From NCBI GenBank assembly GCA_019096155.1, contig JAHCVI010000002.1:2790001-2854000 (forward strand): 64,000 bases of DNA, in the 5' to 3' direction. This DNA comes from Staphylotrichum longicolle. Lineage: Eukaryota; Ascomycota; Sordariomycetes; Sordariales; Chaetomiaceae. Positions 9,263 to 20,453 of this stretch are shown here, one piece after another (the stretch's first letter is position 1; each line of letters opens with the position of its first letter). The notes under the pieces are model-generated. The model saw only the letters and a list, made by a program, of their open reading frames with translations. It made no database searches and was not told the origin of the DNA. Made by a program: the position numbers and the translations under genes.

Positions 9263-10870
9263 ATGGCTTATTCAGAGCAAGATTTACGAGATGCGGTCCA
9301 GAAATACCATCGTGGTGGCCATTCTATTCGAAGTATCAGCCGGGAATTTAGCATCCCATATACTACTTTAGCCGACCGTATCCATAGTGCCCAGACCCAT
9401 CAAGAAGCCTCCGAACCACAACAGACCCTCAGTCGAATACAAGAAGATCATCTTACCAAATAGGTCTTAACCCAGGTAGCTCTCGGTATTCCTCCAACCC
9501 ACGCCAGATCCGGGAGTTCGCAAGCCGGTTCTACAAGCCCAAGGAGCACCTCGAACGACTATCGGAAAGGCTGGGTTAACCGGTTTATTCGAAGAAATCC
9601 AGTCCTTCGAACCCAAAGAGCCCGTAAGATTGATTCGGTCCGAGTCAATAGGGCCACTGACCAAGTCATCCGCAGTTGGTTCCCACACCTGAATATCCCA
9701 GCCATCAAGGACATCTTACCAGCCAACCGGTATAATATAGACGAATATAGCTTGATAGAAGGCCAAGGGACCAATAGGCTAGTTGTTAGGAGCTCTAAAA
9801 CGCATGCCGTTCAACGGAAAGATCCAGGATCGCGGGCTTGGACATCCTTCATCGAGTATATCTCGGCAACAGGGGTAGCACTCCCACCAGCTGTCATTTT
9901 CAGGGGCAAGAGTGTTCAACAACAATGGTTCCCGGTGGAAAAGGATGGATTGGAGGACTAGTTATTCACTACAACTAAAAAAGGTTGGATAAATAGGGTG
10001 GTAGCGTTGGAATGGCTTCAACGGGTATTTATCCCTCGGACCCGGCCGCAAAACCCCTCCCAAAGACGACTCTTAATCTTGGACGGCCACGACAGCCATA
10101 CAACTACCGAGTTTATATGGCATTGCTTCGACAACAATATCCAGTTACTCTTTTTACCAGCTCATACCTCCCACGTTCTCCAGCCGTTAGATTTATCTAT
10201 GTTCTCTCCCCTAAAACACACCTACCGCAAGCTCCTCAACCAGATGAATAGCTGGTCGGAATCGACAGTCGTTGGCAAGCAGTTGATGTTAAAATACATC
10301 CTCCAGGCTCGGAAACAAGCCATCACAGCTCACAACATCAAGTCTGGGTAGAGGGCAGGCGGGTTGTGGCCAGTCAATATCGCCAAACCTCTTATGAGCC
10401 GTCTTTTGCTGGAGAATTCGAACCAGAGGCTCAACCTTGATAAACAACGACATCCACTACAGACTCCAATATCCCAGCAACCTCCTCAGCTAGTTGTTGA
10501 GGCCAAAGAAGTCGAATTTACAACCCCACGGAAGAAGACAGTCCTCCGGGACCACCTCAACAACCTGGCCATCCGACGGCAGGATCTCTCAACACGACGG
10601 CTATTATTTAGGAAGGTTGAGAAGGCTTTTGACGAGAAGGACTTCGAATTGGCTCGGTTGCAACAAGAAAACGAGGTCCTCAAAGCTAAATTAGAGGCCA
10701 CAGTTAAGACCAAAAGGAAGAAGGTAGTCCCAGATCCCAACACCCAGTTCGCTTCAATTGAACAGGTCCACAAAGCCCAGATTGAAGCAGGCCGTATAGA
10801 CAACTCTATAGCTGAAGAGAGCGGGTCAGAAAGTTCAGATTCAGATGCTTCATGTATTGTAGTTAGTTAA
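9263..10870 (+). pseudogene. pogo-family DDE transposase, broken by 3 stops and 2 frameshifts
   Basis: Catalyses cut-and-paste transposition in intact relatives. In order: a psq-type helix-turn-helix (YSEQDLRDAVQKYHRGGHSI, next RSISREFSIPYTTLADRI); the Tc5/CENP-B-like second HTH (LTQVALGIPPTHA ... GWVNRFIRRNPVLRTQRARK); and the DDE/D core with Asp in YNIDEYSLIEGQG, LILDGHDSH and QPLDLSMFSPLK; then a charged tail with a coiled coil (FELARLQQENEVLKAKLEA). Stops are TAG at 9461-9463, 9959-9961 and 10349-10351; each stands where relatives have Trp (K*VLTQ, ED*LFTT, SG*RAGGLWP), so each is TGG to TAG. One base is missing at GCCAG (~9510, IREFASRF then out of frame) and the frame returns near 9570. 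Not able to make functional transposase. Confidence 0.9.
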
Positions 10871-10923
10871 ACTAGCTAGAGTATATAGGGGTGGGAAAAA
10901 AGGGGTGGTTTAGGGGCCAAGAT

Positions 10924-10971
10924 TGCCAAGTGATCGGAAAGTGGGGTGATCGGAATGGGGGGTGCCCGACT
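10924..10971 (-). repeat. Right terminal inverted repeat
   Basis: Reverse complement matches the left repeat along its full length except for six instead of five C in the CCCCC run. Identity ends sharply after TTGGCA on both sides. Confidence 0.92.
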
Positions 10972-10973
10972 TA

Positions 10974-12020
10974 TATAGAGAAATGTGCAGTCTTCGTCCC
11001 TCGTCAGCAATCTGCACAAACGCCACCCGTCTAAATACTGTGGCCGAGAAGGAAAGACACCAAAGTGGCAAAGGGAGCCCTTGGGCTCTACTTCCTGCCA
11101 GAACCAACACTCAGGTACCTACGGCCATCGTCAGGATAATGAACTGTGCCAGTAAACAAAATGTTGCCGCTTGCCCTACTCGATCACACCCAATTTCAGA
11201 ATAGAAAGGTGGCGAAGAAAGTTTTTTTGTCAACGAGAAAGCTACCAGTTTATTTGCGAGCTTCGGTTGCTTGCGGCATACCATCATCATCAGGCCTTGC
11301 GTTTGCCCAACCTTACAAGCTTCGGTCGACTGGACGATAGGGCTGGATACCACGGATTTACGTAAGACAATGTTGCAATCTGACCACGTTGATGTTGTCA
11401 TTGGGACTCGAAAGCAACGCACCAATCCTTGATGGGTGCAGCTCCTCTTATCTGGGGTCACAACATGGCGGCACATGCTACATTGTGTGATTAACTGGCA
11501 TCGGAGGAATATTTCAGGAGGAATCTTCGAGTCTAGGAGGAGGCCCGTATCCCTCAAAGGCCATCGATTCGCCACCGGGGCGTCGCACCGGGGATACAAC
11601 ATTTGTGACCTGGAGCTTAGAACTCAAAATGGAAACTACCTAGTTGCATGTCTTGATGGCGAAATGACTTCTCAACCAGCACACACAAGGTTGTGTCATG
11701 GCGCTTTCACTGTGTGAAATTTGATCACAGTAAATGCTTTCTCCGACATGATGCAACTCTTTGGCGACGGCTTCCAGCGCTAGTCACAGCTCTCTCCAAA
11801 CAGAGGCCAAGGACAAAAGGTTCGTGCCCGAAGGATCGAGGAGGATTCGGGAATATCCTGCTGTTTTGGGTATCCGCCCAACCTAGAGCTGACGCACTGC
11901 ATTCACAAATGGAGCTAGTCGCGCCGGATGGCCGAAATCGAGGGGACCTCCAACCTCGCAGGAGCAGGTGAAGAAATCCAGCGCCTTAAATTATCTTCCG
12001 TGAGATGAGACGGACGACAT
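10974..12020. other. Intergenic region upstream of first CFEM gene
   Basis: About 1 kb between transposon and the first CFEM promoter. ORFs on either strand show no family features. Near its right end (11833) begins the block ggatcgaggagga that recurs upstream of the second CFEM gene. Confidence 0.5.
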
Positions 12021-12021
12021 G

Positions 12022-12028
12022 TATAAAT
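12022..12028 (+). promoter_or_regulatory. TATA box of CFEM gene 1
   Basis: tataaat, 107 bp before the ATG at 12129. The two paralogs have a TATA box at a similar distance (136 and 134 bp). Confidence 0.6.
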
Positions 12029-12128
12029 GCCTACCCTTTGACACGAGCAACTTGACTTGCATAGTTCAACTCGCTCAGAACTTTAAAACCATTCAAGACA
12101 CCGTCTGCTTCCAAGTCCAAAAACGACA

Positions 12129-12481
12129 ATGCACTTCACCAGCTTCATCGTTGCTACCCTGGCCGCTGTCGCCTCTGCCGGCCCGGTCGTCGAGCGGCAG
12201 GCGTGCCCCCCTGCTAACCAGATCCCCGCCTGTGGCGTGAGTGTCTCCCCTGATTGCGCAGAAAAAGGAGTGAAAGCTAACCACACACACTGCAGTTACC
12301 CTGCATCGTTTCATCTGTCAACAGCCTGGGCTGTGCGATCAACAACTACACCTGCATCTGCGCCAGATACGCGGGACTCCGCCGCACTGCCTCCCAATGC
12401 ATCTACAACAACTGCGGCGGAACATCGGGTCTCCAGGCTGTGCTGGCTGTTACTAACGCCATCTGTGCTACTTGCGTTTGA
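12129..12481 (+). CDS. Secreted CFEM protein, copy 1 (97 aa, 2 exons)
   Basis: Small secreted protein with one CFEM domain, a fungal eight-cysteine fold that in some members binds haem and in others acts at the host surface. Exons 12129-12236 and 12296-12481 (59-nt intron, branch AGCTAAC). Signal peptide MHFTSFIVATLAAVASAG, then a possible KEX2-like processing region (VVERQ). Spacing fits the CFEM pattern: PACG..PC, x9 C, CIC, C, NNC and a last C; there are two extra cysteines, one near each end (ten in all). The position of the conserved Asp before CxC is Asn (AINNYTCIC). No GPI signal or membrane anchor, so probably free and secreted. First of three tandem paralogs with the intron at the same codon. 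Confidence 0.88.
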
Positions 12482-13830
12482 GAATCAGTCGAGTCAAGTG
12501 GCGAATGTAGTCGGCTAAGAACATGTGATGGTTGCAACCTGGCCCCAGTACCAGCGCAGAATGTTTTATAAACGCTCGTGCAGGCAAGTGGGCACGGAGG
12601 ACAATGCAATACAGTAACAATTCCAGTCACAAACTAGTTTCCTGCTCCGAGATACTCGTTATAACTCGGATTAATGACCGTGCCGAAAACCTTGGCAGGT
12701 GTATCATCTTCGGCTGCCCGGGTTGGGACTGGCACAAGCCCTGCTGAGCAAGCTCGGGCAACAAGCCCTCGCCGACTCAACGCCTGAGGAACTGACAAAG
12801 AAGCTGGTCAAGTATCTACGTGGGGACGGTGGCCAAATTGTATCGTAGTCACGAAGAAAAAAACTACCTATGCATTGCCTTTAACTAGGCAGTTTAGCTA
12901 CTATTGGCTATCCCACCTGATACTTCTAAAGGATATCCTACGAAAAGTCCTTGGAGAGTGACACTCGATGGTCATTAACCAGCGATATGAAGGGAAAGCC
13001 GGAGATATAATAGATATGACGCTCGATTTGAACTGAAAGTGGAAAATGATTGCATGTCGCGAGTTCGATGGGAAACGACTTCTTTGAGTGTAAAAATACT
13101 GTGACAGTGGCAGTTTACCGTGTGGTCAGACAGGGGGCCTGGGTCGTCTCGTTGATTTTGGCATTGCGTTTAGTCTTTGCGTGGGCCTGTGCCTATCTAC
13201 TCTGGAGGCCCCAAGGGCCTATATTTTCCCTTTTCTTCCCTTCTCTTCCACTCTTTCATCGAACATCACATAATCCAAGGACCCAATTGACCTTCGTTGG
13301 ACGCATTGTCCTTACCCGTGCCATGAGAGTGCATACGTCTACGTCTGCCCAGACGGGCGCAACGCATCAGGCTGCGTGGCGAAGACTCAGTCATCCTCCA
13401 GACATCATTTGAGTTTGATCCAAGACGCACGTTGTGGGCACAAACGTCTTGTAGTGTCGTGGTGGTGTTGTACGAGTGGTAATTTTGCGCCACTTTAATA
13501 CAAGGCTATGTCATGGCAGCGCCTTCATAGTGTTTTGATTGTTAATAAAAACTGCTTTCCCTATGCAACCCCGATCGATGGCTTGCAGTGCCGAGAATGC
13601 CAATGCCAGGTCTATCCACACAGATCCAACAACACGAGGCTCCGTACGCCAAGGGATCGAGGAGGACCCCGGAAGCCCCTGCGTTATTGGGTCTTGGGTT
13701 TGTGAATTTGAGCCCGACATCGTAGATCGAGGACCAGGTTCCCAGATGGCCATGCGAGAAAGTATGGCTTCGATAGTATGGGACTGAGCGAGTCCCATGG
13801 TCGAAACCATCTCCTGTGCGAGGAAGTGGA
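12482..13830. other. Intergenic region between CFEM copies 1 and 2
   Basis: About 1.35 kb. No ORF with family features. Contains the duplicated block at 13654 (ggatcgaggagga) that also occurs at 11833 before copy 1. Confidence 0.5.
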
Positions 13831-13837
13831 TATAAAT
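13831..13837 (+). promoter_or_regulatory. TATA box of CFEM gene 2
   Basis: tataaat in the context ggatataaattac, 136 bp before the ATG at 13967. Confidence 0.6.
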
Positions 13838-13966
13838 TACTCCCTCTGCTTTGCTGGCCCTTGACCTCGCCCCGTCTAAATCTGAGCAGGTCAACTTCGC
13901 TCTTTAGTTTAAGCTATAACTTCCGGAACACCAAGTAAAACACCATTTCCAAGTCTACGAATCAGA

Positions 13967-14337
13967 ATGCGCTTCACATCTTCCATAGTTGCAGCCTTGG
14001 CCGCTATTGCCTCTGCCGGCCCTATCACGGAGCGTCAAAACAATTGCCCCTCGAATCCGATCAACACCATTCCGTCCTGCGGCGTAAGCTTCTCAGCCCC
14101 GGGTCCCGGGGGGGACGTGTGAACGCTAACAAGACAAACTTGGCACCACAGGTGCCCTGCGTCCAGACCGTTATTACCAATACCGGCTGCGGGCCCAACA
14201 ACTGGCAGTGTATCTGTCGTAGGTTCAGCGACCTCTTCGGCTCTGCTACCGAATGTATCTCCGCCAACTGCGGCGGCTCTGACGGCCTCTTGAATGTGCT
14301 ACAGGCTGTTGCGGTCGTTTGTCAGGCTTGTTCTTGA
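13967..14337 (+). CDS. Secreted CFEM protein, copy 2 (100 aa, 2 exons)
   Basis: Paralog of the neighbouring copies. Exons 13967-14083 and 14152-14337; the 68-nt intron interrupts the same place, just after the PxCG motif, in the same phase. Signal peptide MRFTSSIVAALAAIASAG. Cysteine pattern IPSCG VPC, TGC, QCIC, TEC, ANC, VVC, AC; ten cysteines, eight in CFEM spacing. The haem-ligand Asp position reads Asn (GPNNWQC). Secreted, without anchor. Leader and C-terminal half are conserved between copies, the middle is diverged. Confidence 0.88.
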
Positions 14338-16093
14338 TTGCCGTGCGAGAATTTATCAATCAAGGAATGAAAACTTTATTTCTTACGTACGGCAATTGAT
14401 TTACAGACATTCCTTCCCATTTAGCAGAACGTACTGTGAAGAGATGCGTCGGGAGGGGGTTTGGGACAAGACGATCCTGGCTGCTGTGACAGAACTATTT
14501 TCACTTTCCAATGATAATGGATAGAACGCGCCGAGGATTGACTTTGGGGAAGTTGCTCTTCATGCACGAAGGGTTTAAGGAGACGAGAAACAAGTGGAGA
14601 AGCGCTTTCACGTTTTGTCTCTTTGTTTCATTTTCTTCGACGACTGCGTTGTTATAAAGGTCAAAATTTGATCTAGGTGGGGAACCTTTGGAGATAATAG
14701 AAACTTGGGAAGGGTGTCGTCTTAGAGGTGAAGGGACGCACGAGGCAAATTTGGAAAAATAAAGGGGACGGAAGCATTTAGTGATAGTAACGGCCTCATG
14801 GCTGCTCAGTTGAGGGAAGGGAGAGCGTGATCAGGACGTGGAATCCACACAGAGTCTATACAGAAATATGGTCCATGGTCGTAGGACCAGCGCTACAAAA
14901 AGACCTAGCATCTCAACTAGTTTGGCAAAATGGTTGACTAGAATACCCAGAAATACAAGATGGCATGAGCTGGAGCCCTGCACCCACTGCACTCACTGCA
15001 ATCAACAGCTCCAGCCCCTTCTCCTTAGTATTTTTTAAGGTCCCCAGTTTCACTTTGTGCACACCTTCAGACCTCCTAGCCCTTGCGGTTCCAACAATCA
15101 ATAAACCGGCTTCGTTGACCGGCTTTCGCCGGGTGGGCGGTGTCCGAGACGACAGAACATGCCGAAGACCACGCGCTAACTTACCAAGACAATGTTGTCA
15201 TCCTTTCACATGATGTTGTGATCAACAAATAACTCATTAGGTATTGATATGTTCATAGGGCAGCCTAGGCATCTCGAACTGCGGGGATGGTAACACGGAG
15301 GTCACGGTGCATACTGTGATCGCGACTAGCATTGGAGGGATATCTCGCGGGAACGCCGAGAAAGAGTTCAGCCGGCAAGAGAAACACCAAATAGGGAGCA
15401 ACAACAACAATGAATGATGTACACGGCAGCCGAAGGTAGAGTTGTAGTGGTTCTAAGAATGCCCCGTCTTCGGCGTGTTCAAGGTTACGATCTGCTTCAC
15501 ATGGCATAAACGGTTGCATGCCTCGGTGGGAAAGAAGTCTTGGAAAGCATGAGGTTGTATCATGGAGTGCTGACAATATGTTATTCGTCGACATTGTTCG
15601 TTCTCCGTCGTCGATGCAACCCTTCAGTTGACGACTCGCGGTGCCGAGCCTCTCTACCCCTGCAATCCCCGCAACTCCCAAGAAGGCGGAGTGCATTGCG
15701 GGAGGATTCGAGGATAATCCGGGGTAAGAACCTGCTCTTTTTGGCATCCACCCCAATTTGGACGTTATGCCGTGGGCGCACAGATCTCGCAAACGGTGCA
15801 GAATACCGAAGCGGGCGGGAAGGCCCGGTCTCGCAGACGCAGGGGACGCAGAGTTCCAGCGCCAAACAGCCTGCTGCAACACTTGAACGCTGTAGGTTGA
15901 CGTAAGCATTCCTGCCGTCAATATACGTACTTGGAGAGTTTAGTATTGACGGCACTGTGACCCGAGAACGGAAGCTAAAGGAGGAGATGGTCAGGTGGAG
16001 GGGGCCTCAGGTGACAACGAGGAGAAGGAAGTGAAAGGGACAAACTCTTGGCATCAAACGGCGACGGGCTGTGTCATGAAGGGGAAAGACAGG
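14338..16093. other. Intergenic region between CFEM copies 2 and 3
   Basis: About 1.75 kb without a recognisable gene. A stretch near 15703 (gcgggaggattcgaggataatccgg) partly resembles the block upstream of copy 1 (gaggattcgggaatatcc at 11842), suggesting that promoter DNA was duplicated with the genes. Confidence 0.45.
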
Positions 16094-16100
16094 TATAAAT
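16094..16100 (+). promoter_or_regulatory. TATA box of CFEM gene 3
   Basis: tataaat in ggtataaatatcc, 134 bp before the ATG at 16228. Confidence 0.6.
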
Positions 16101-16227
16101 ATCCATCTGCTTCACCCATCTCTAACTTCACCTCCCTTCCCAAACACAAAACAACCTCATCGCAGTCTCATTCACTCGGATTTCTCGAGCCTCAGCCAAA
16201 ATACTGTCTCCATACCCAAGAGCCAAA

Positions 16228-16593
16228 ATGCAATTCACCACCTTCGCCGTTATCGCCCTGGCCGCTGTCGCCTCTGCCGGCCCTGCCATCAAGCGCCAGA
16301 CCGCCTGCCCCGAGGCTGACAACATTCCGGCCTGCGGCGTGAGTTCTTACACCTTCATACCCTACTGATAGCCTTGGGAGAGGCGTGAACGCTGACAGGA
16401 AACGCGGCAGTACCCTTGCATCGCCTCTGCCGTCACCGAGCTCGGCTGCGCGGCCGACGATTACACGTGCATGTGCAGCAAGTTCAACGACCTCCAGCTC
16501 GCCGCCGCCGGCTGCGTCTACTCCAACTGCGGCCTCGCGGGCGTCTCGGCCGTGCTGTCTGCTGCTCAAGCTGTTTGCGCCGCTTGCGCCTAA
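16228..16593 (+). CDS. Secreted CFEM protein, copy 3 (97 aa, 2 exons)
   Basis: Third tandem paralog. Exons 16228-16338 and 16411-16593 (72-nt intron at the same codon). Signal peptide MQFTTFAVIALAAVASAG, processing-like AIKRQ, then the CFEM pattern IPACG YPC, x9 C, CMC, x12 C, x4 C, x15 C, plus one extra Cys at each end. This copy keeps Asp (AADDYTCMC) at the position that is an axial haem-iron ligand in characterised CFEM haem-binding proteins, whereas copies 1 and 2 have Asn. It is therefore the best candidate of the three for haem binding (inference from family). Confidence 0.9.
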
Positions 16594-16938
16594 GGGTGTC
16601 ATTCAAGGCGAGATTCTCATCTTGGACTATGTATATAACCTGGAATTGGGGTGCCGCAACAGTACATAGTGTCCGTTTCTCGTGAAGACACGGAGCTCGT
16701 CGGAGGAGGGCACAATGAAAATCCTGCCTGCAGTCACGGAATGGTTTTCTGGTTCAAGTTGACTCCTGACTCTTATGCCATTTTCCCCTGTTCGACATTT
16801 CAGTTTCTGGACCGCAGTCATCTCTCAGAGATAGTTGGCGCTCAGCTGTGGAACAGGCACCATGTGAATGATGATGTGCAAGTTAGGAGGAGAAAAGGGG
16901 CCATTAGTGTCAAAAGTGAACGGTCGAAAAAAAAGAAG

Positions 16939-17026
16939 TCCCCTCGACCGGAATCGAGCCGGTGACCTTTCGGTATCAATAAATTCCTTTACAGCCGAAC
17001 GTGATAGCCAACTACACCACAAGGGG
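16939..17026 (-). tRNA. tRNA-Tyr (GTA) with intron
   Basis: 88 nt on the minus strand. Acceptor stem CCCCTTG pairs with CGAGGGG (one G-U), discriminator A73. Anticodon stem TTCGG/CCGAA, loop CTGTAA then a ~14-nt intron in the normal place after position 37. T arm ACCGG/CCGGT with a loop of CTCGATT (TTC normally, here CTC). C1-G72 is the eukaryotic tRNA-Tyr identity pair and nuclear tRNA-Tyr genes always have introns, so the assignment is coherent. Confidence 0.9.
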
Positions 17027-17891
17027 TTTTGATCTGTGATTGGCTTAGTTCCCAAGCTCTTCCTTACTTGCTCCACCCGCAGGTCGGCCCCCTGACGGAC
17101 ACCTTTGCCCCTGAACTTCATTCATGAACCCTGCCACATTCGAGCAAGGTGACAATGTAAGGTCATGTCGTTCAGAAGAAAGCCGCCAAAGAGTCATTGG
17201 ACAGGCTCTGCTTCCAGCCGGGACTCAAGCGACAGGACAAACAGCTGACAGTAGCCCGCTTGATATGGTCCTGGACTCGGGCAGATGAGTTCTCGTGCTG
17301 GGCCTAGCCTCCTTCCCATCCTTTCAAGACCAAATGAATGCGGTAACAAGTGAACCCTGCTGTTTACATTTTGCGACATCTCATCGCAGCGCCGTGTTGT
17401 CTGGTGCATGTTGTTCTTGGTACAGAAGCCTCCCCGGTTTCTGGACTGTGGGTTGGAGGCATCCGTTGCTATCTCGAAGGCAATCAAGAAGCATCAATCC
17501 TGGATCAGTGACTTCAATCTCTATGTCAGCGATATCTTGATCGGGAGGCATAAGTTTGGATGGACTTACCAGATCTGATGATGGGGTTCCTATTGTGGTA
17601 CGTGTATCTTTCGTCAAGACGCTCAACCGGGAGTACCCCACAAGAGGATGAGGTGACCGTTGAGCAGAAGGTCGACCCGTGGCGATCGTCCTTCTCCATC
17701 CTCCACAACTTTTGGCATCAATGAGCACGTGGCACTTGGTGTTGCTCCGGCCTTGGAAATGGAACGACAACGTGCCCGGCCCCTCGCCCTCCAGCACTGG
17801 GTTCTTCTAACCTGTTAAAGCCACGCTGTCAAACCAGGGAGCAAGTCGCGTATCGTTCGCTTACTTGCCCCAAACCCGGAGGCCAGAAAAC
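17027..17891. other. Intergenic region, tRNA-Tyr to 7TM gene
   Basis: About 865 bp. ORFs of up to 138 codons exist on the minus strand but have no family features. Presumed 3' flank of the 7TM gene. Confidence 0.4.
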
Positions 17892-19058
17892 TCAACCATT
17901 GCTGGTAACTGTTCCTGAGGTTGGGGCAGACGTTGAACTCGAAGCAGACTTCTCCCCCAGGCTCTCAATATCCCTCTTCCCATGTGTCTGATCCGTCGAG
18001 TTCGAAACCACAACATTGACCTGCGTGTCATCGTCGCCCATCCACTCCCTCGCCTGCCGCCTCAGCTCCCCCTCCCGCAAGCGCGAGGGCATGTGAACGA
18101 ACGAGATGTTCGGATTGTGTTCGACGAGCGCGATGCCGAATTTGCTCAACAGCTTTTCGATTGGTGTCTTGAGCGACGGGCTGCAGGCGGCGAGGACGGA
18201 GACGAACTGCTCGGTGATGGTCCATGTGGCGATGGTGATGGCCGTGGCCCAGCGGTCGTCGGTGCGTGTCCACTCGGCGATCACGACAGCCTTGATGATG
18301 GAAGCTACCGTGGCGAAGAGGCCCATGCCCGTCAGGCTGCAGATGAGGATGCGCTCGCGCACGGGACGGCGCAGGTTCCAGAGGATGAACATGGGCGCGA
18401 CGGAGAGAGCGAGGTCGGTTCCGATGTTGATGGCCGAGCCGATGCTGGAGACCACGACGTCGGTTTCTTCGCTCGGGCAGTGCCGGGTAGCTACCGTAAA
18501 GTCCCAGGCAGCGTGGTGTGGCCGGCACTTGGAAAAGATGTAGATGGTGTTGGCGAGCCAGTATGTAAGTTGTACCGCTAGCAGACTGTAGAGAACGACC
18601 TTCCATGCTCGTTTTAGAGGGAGTCGCAAGAGTGTCAGGACGACGGAGGTCTTGATTAGGGTCATGGAGAGACACCACATTGGTATGGCGAAGTAGGCGA
18701 GAATGACTGCTTCCAATGCGCGGTCGAACGGGATGTACTGTGGTTGAACGAATTGTTCTCTGGCGAGAAGCGCCCAGTCGGCGATCGAGCAGAGCTGGCA
18801 AATGTCACCAGTTCAGTTGCGGTTCTGTGCTAACGAAAAGCCAAGGCTTGTATGGGTGGAGGGGAAACATACCAATCCTGCAACGATAAAGGCATCATCC
18901 CAACCAAACCTCCATACTGGCCATACCCGGATGTAGATGCGAGCAAAGAAGGGAATGAGGCACAAGGCGAGCAGGGAGATGGTGGTGCCGATGTGGACGC
19001 GTGAGAGGAAGGCGACACGCTCACTGATGGGAAACAGGTAAGCTCCTGGCGTGGCCAT
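17892..19058 (-). CDS. SAT4/rhodopsin-domain seven-TM protein (362 aa, 2 exons)
   Basis: Fungal integral membrane protein of the SAT4/PTH11-like rhodopsin-domain family. Exons 19058-18873 and 18794-17892, phase 0 junction (78-nt intron). Seven hydrophobic segments are visible, beginning with HIGTTISLLALCLIPFFARI and DDAFIVAGLLCSIADWALLA; the family's GWDD after TM1 and a PRRP-like basic loop (RRPVRERILICSL) are present. The last ~75 residues are a hydrophilic Ser/Thr-rich tail. Unlike PTH11 receptors it lacks an N-terminal CFEM domain; three separate CFEM genes lie next to it, on the opposite strand and convergent. The start at MATPGAYLF is preferred over an upstream in-frame ATG because family members begin close to TM1. 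Ligand unknown. Confidence 0.88.
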
Positions 19059-20453
19059 CGTGGCAGACGAGATTCGTTCACAACACCACCTTGACCTGAG
19101 CAGCAAATGGGCAGATGGACATCAAGGAAGAGCGATGCAAGAACGGTCGAAGCGGGAGAAACACGCGACGACGTCTGGCAGATGGGGGTCGCGTCATGTG
19201 GTTGCACCATTATTATCTGCTGTATTCAGCACGACAATCTCGCTGACCCCGAGATTGGGGACCGGTGTGGCAGCAGACACGGGAGAACCCCAGGCCATGG
19301 CATCGTGCTGTTTCCTGATCGAGACAAGCTTCGCGATCAGCACAGACGGTTCCAAAGAAATTCAGGGGGTTCATCGCCTTGGCGCGACTCCCCGCAACGC
19401 TGACAGGTCCGGGAGTCTCGCCTCGCGCATACCATGGACGCTTCAAGCTTAGCTTGCGGAGCGAACGCGGCACTTTTGCTCCAAGTGCCTTGGCTGTCCT
19501 GTCTCTGTGGCTGAATGAAGCGGATGACTCCGTGGACGAGACATGCATGGCGCTGATAATTGACGTTCTGGCTTGGACATCGAATTTCAGCGGCATGTCA
19601 AGCACGGTTCTTCCCATCGGCCCTGATTATCCCGAACCAAAGGCTCGGCCGTATCCGAGTCTTTGCATGAGGCTAATGCAAGCCTAGTTGTGAGGTTCTC
19701 GAATCCTGAGTGCCGGACGCCGGCACTTCAATCCGTGATGTTCTTTTGGAAAATGAGGGCTCCCTGCCTCTATATGACTGGAGTCACATGGATGGGCCCA
19801 TTCATCGAAGTCGAACACCTCTTGTAATGCCGTATCAATGTCAAGTGCAGCGAAACAACATGCAGACAGGCAGGGATGGATTGACATTTGCCATTGGAAG
19901 ACTCAAGCAAACGAGGTCATTGTGGGGGAAGCATTTCAATTTTCCCTTGGTGAATTCAGTACGGTTGACTCACCCCATCACAAAGGAGGCAACAAAGTCT
20001 TTGAGACAATGCAGCCAGGGGCTCCTTTTGCACCCGTGACAACAAAGAGGACAGACAAGTAGGTTCCTCGGGTTCGGGATTGTTGTATTCAGGCTGTCAT
20101 CATGGGAAAGAGTCAGGTCAATCACAAGAAAGGGTGGTTTCACGGGCCACATTGACAGACTCCTTTGCATGCCATTTCCCACTGGAGGAAAGGCTCCAGA
20201 ATGAGCAGACGGCGGCGGGCGTGTCAAACGCTCTGAGAGACGTGGTTGCATGGCCAGCTGCATTCTCACTTGCTTGCTCAAACAAAGAACGACTGAGCAG
20301 GCAAAATGACGCTGGTGGGTGTTTGGGTTTGGTTGGGGAAACTCATAAGCAGCAGCGCCGCGCTCTGCGAAAGACCATTTGCGTTTCCCTTGCCGTCTTC
20401 CAGTTTCACTCACAACTGCCGGTGCTGCGAGCTACTACGACCATACCTTGACA
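19059..20453. other. Intergenic region, divergent promoters
   Basis: About 1.4 kb between the starts of the 7TM gene (-) and the 2EXR/F-box-like gene (+). No ORF with recognisable features; holds both promoters. Confidence 0.45.

Larger units (their letters stand above)
9114..10971 (+). mobile_element. pogo/Fot-type DNA transposon, full length, inactivated
   Basis: An 1858-bp element bounded by near-perfect inverted repeats (47 bp left, 48 bp right, one extra C on the right) and a TA on each side (9112-9113 and 10972-10973), the target duplication of Tc1/mariner-pogo elements. It holds one transposase reading frame in the + direction. The repeats are almost identical, so insertion is not very old, yet the transposase carries three stops and two frameshifts. 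It lies in the upstream region of the 7984-8868 gene and ~1.1 kb before the CFEM cluster. Confidence 0.93.

Noticed and set aside
16192..16602. 136-codon ORF antisense to CFEM copy 3
   Set aside because: The spliced sense gene has signal peptide and CFEM cysteines; the antisense text has no features.
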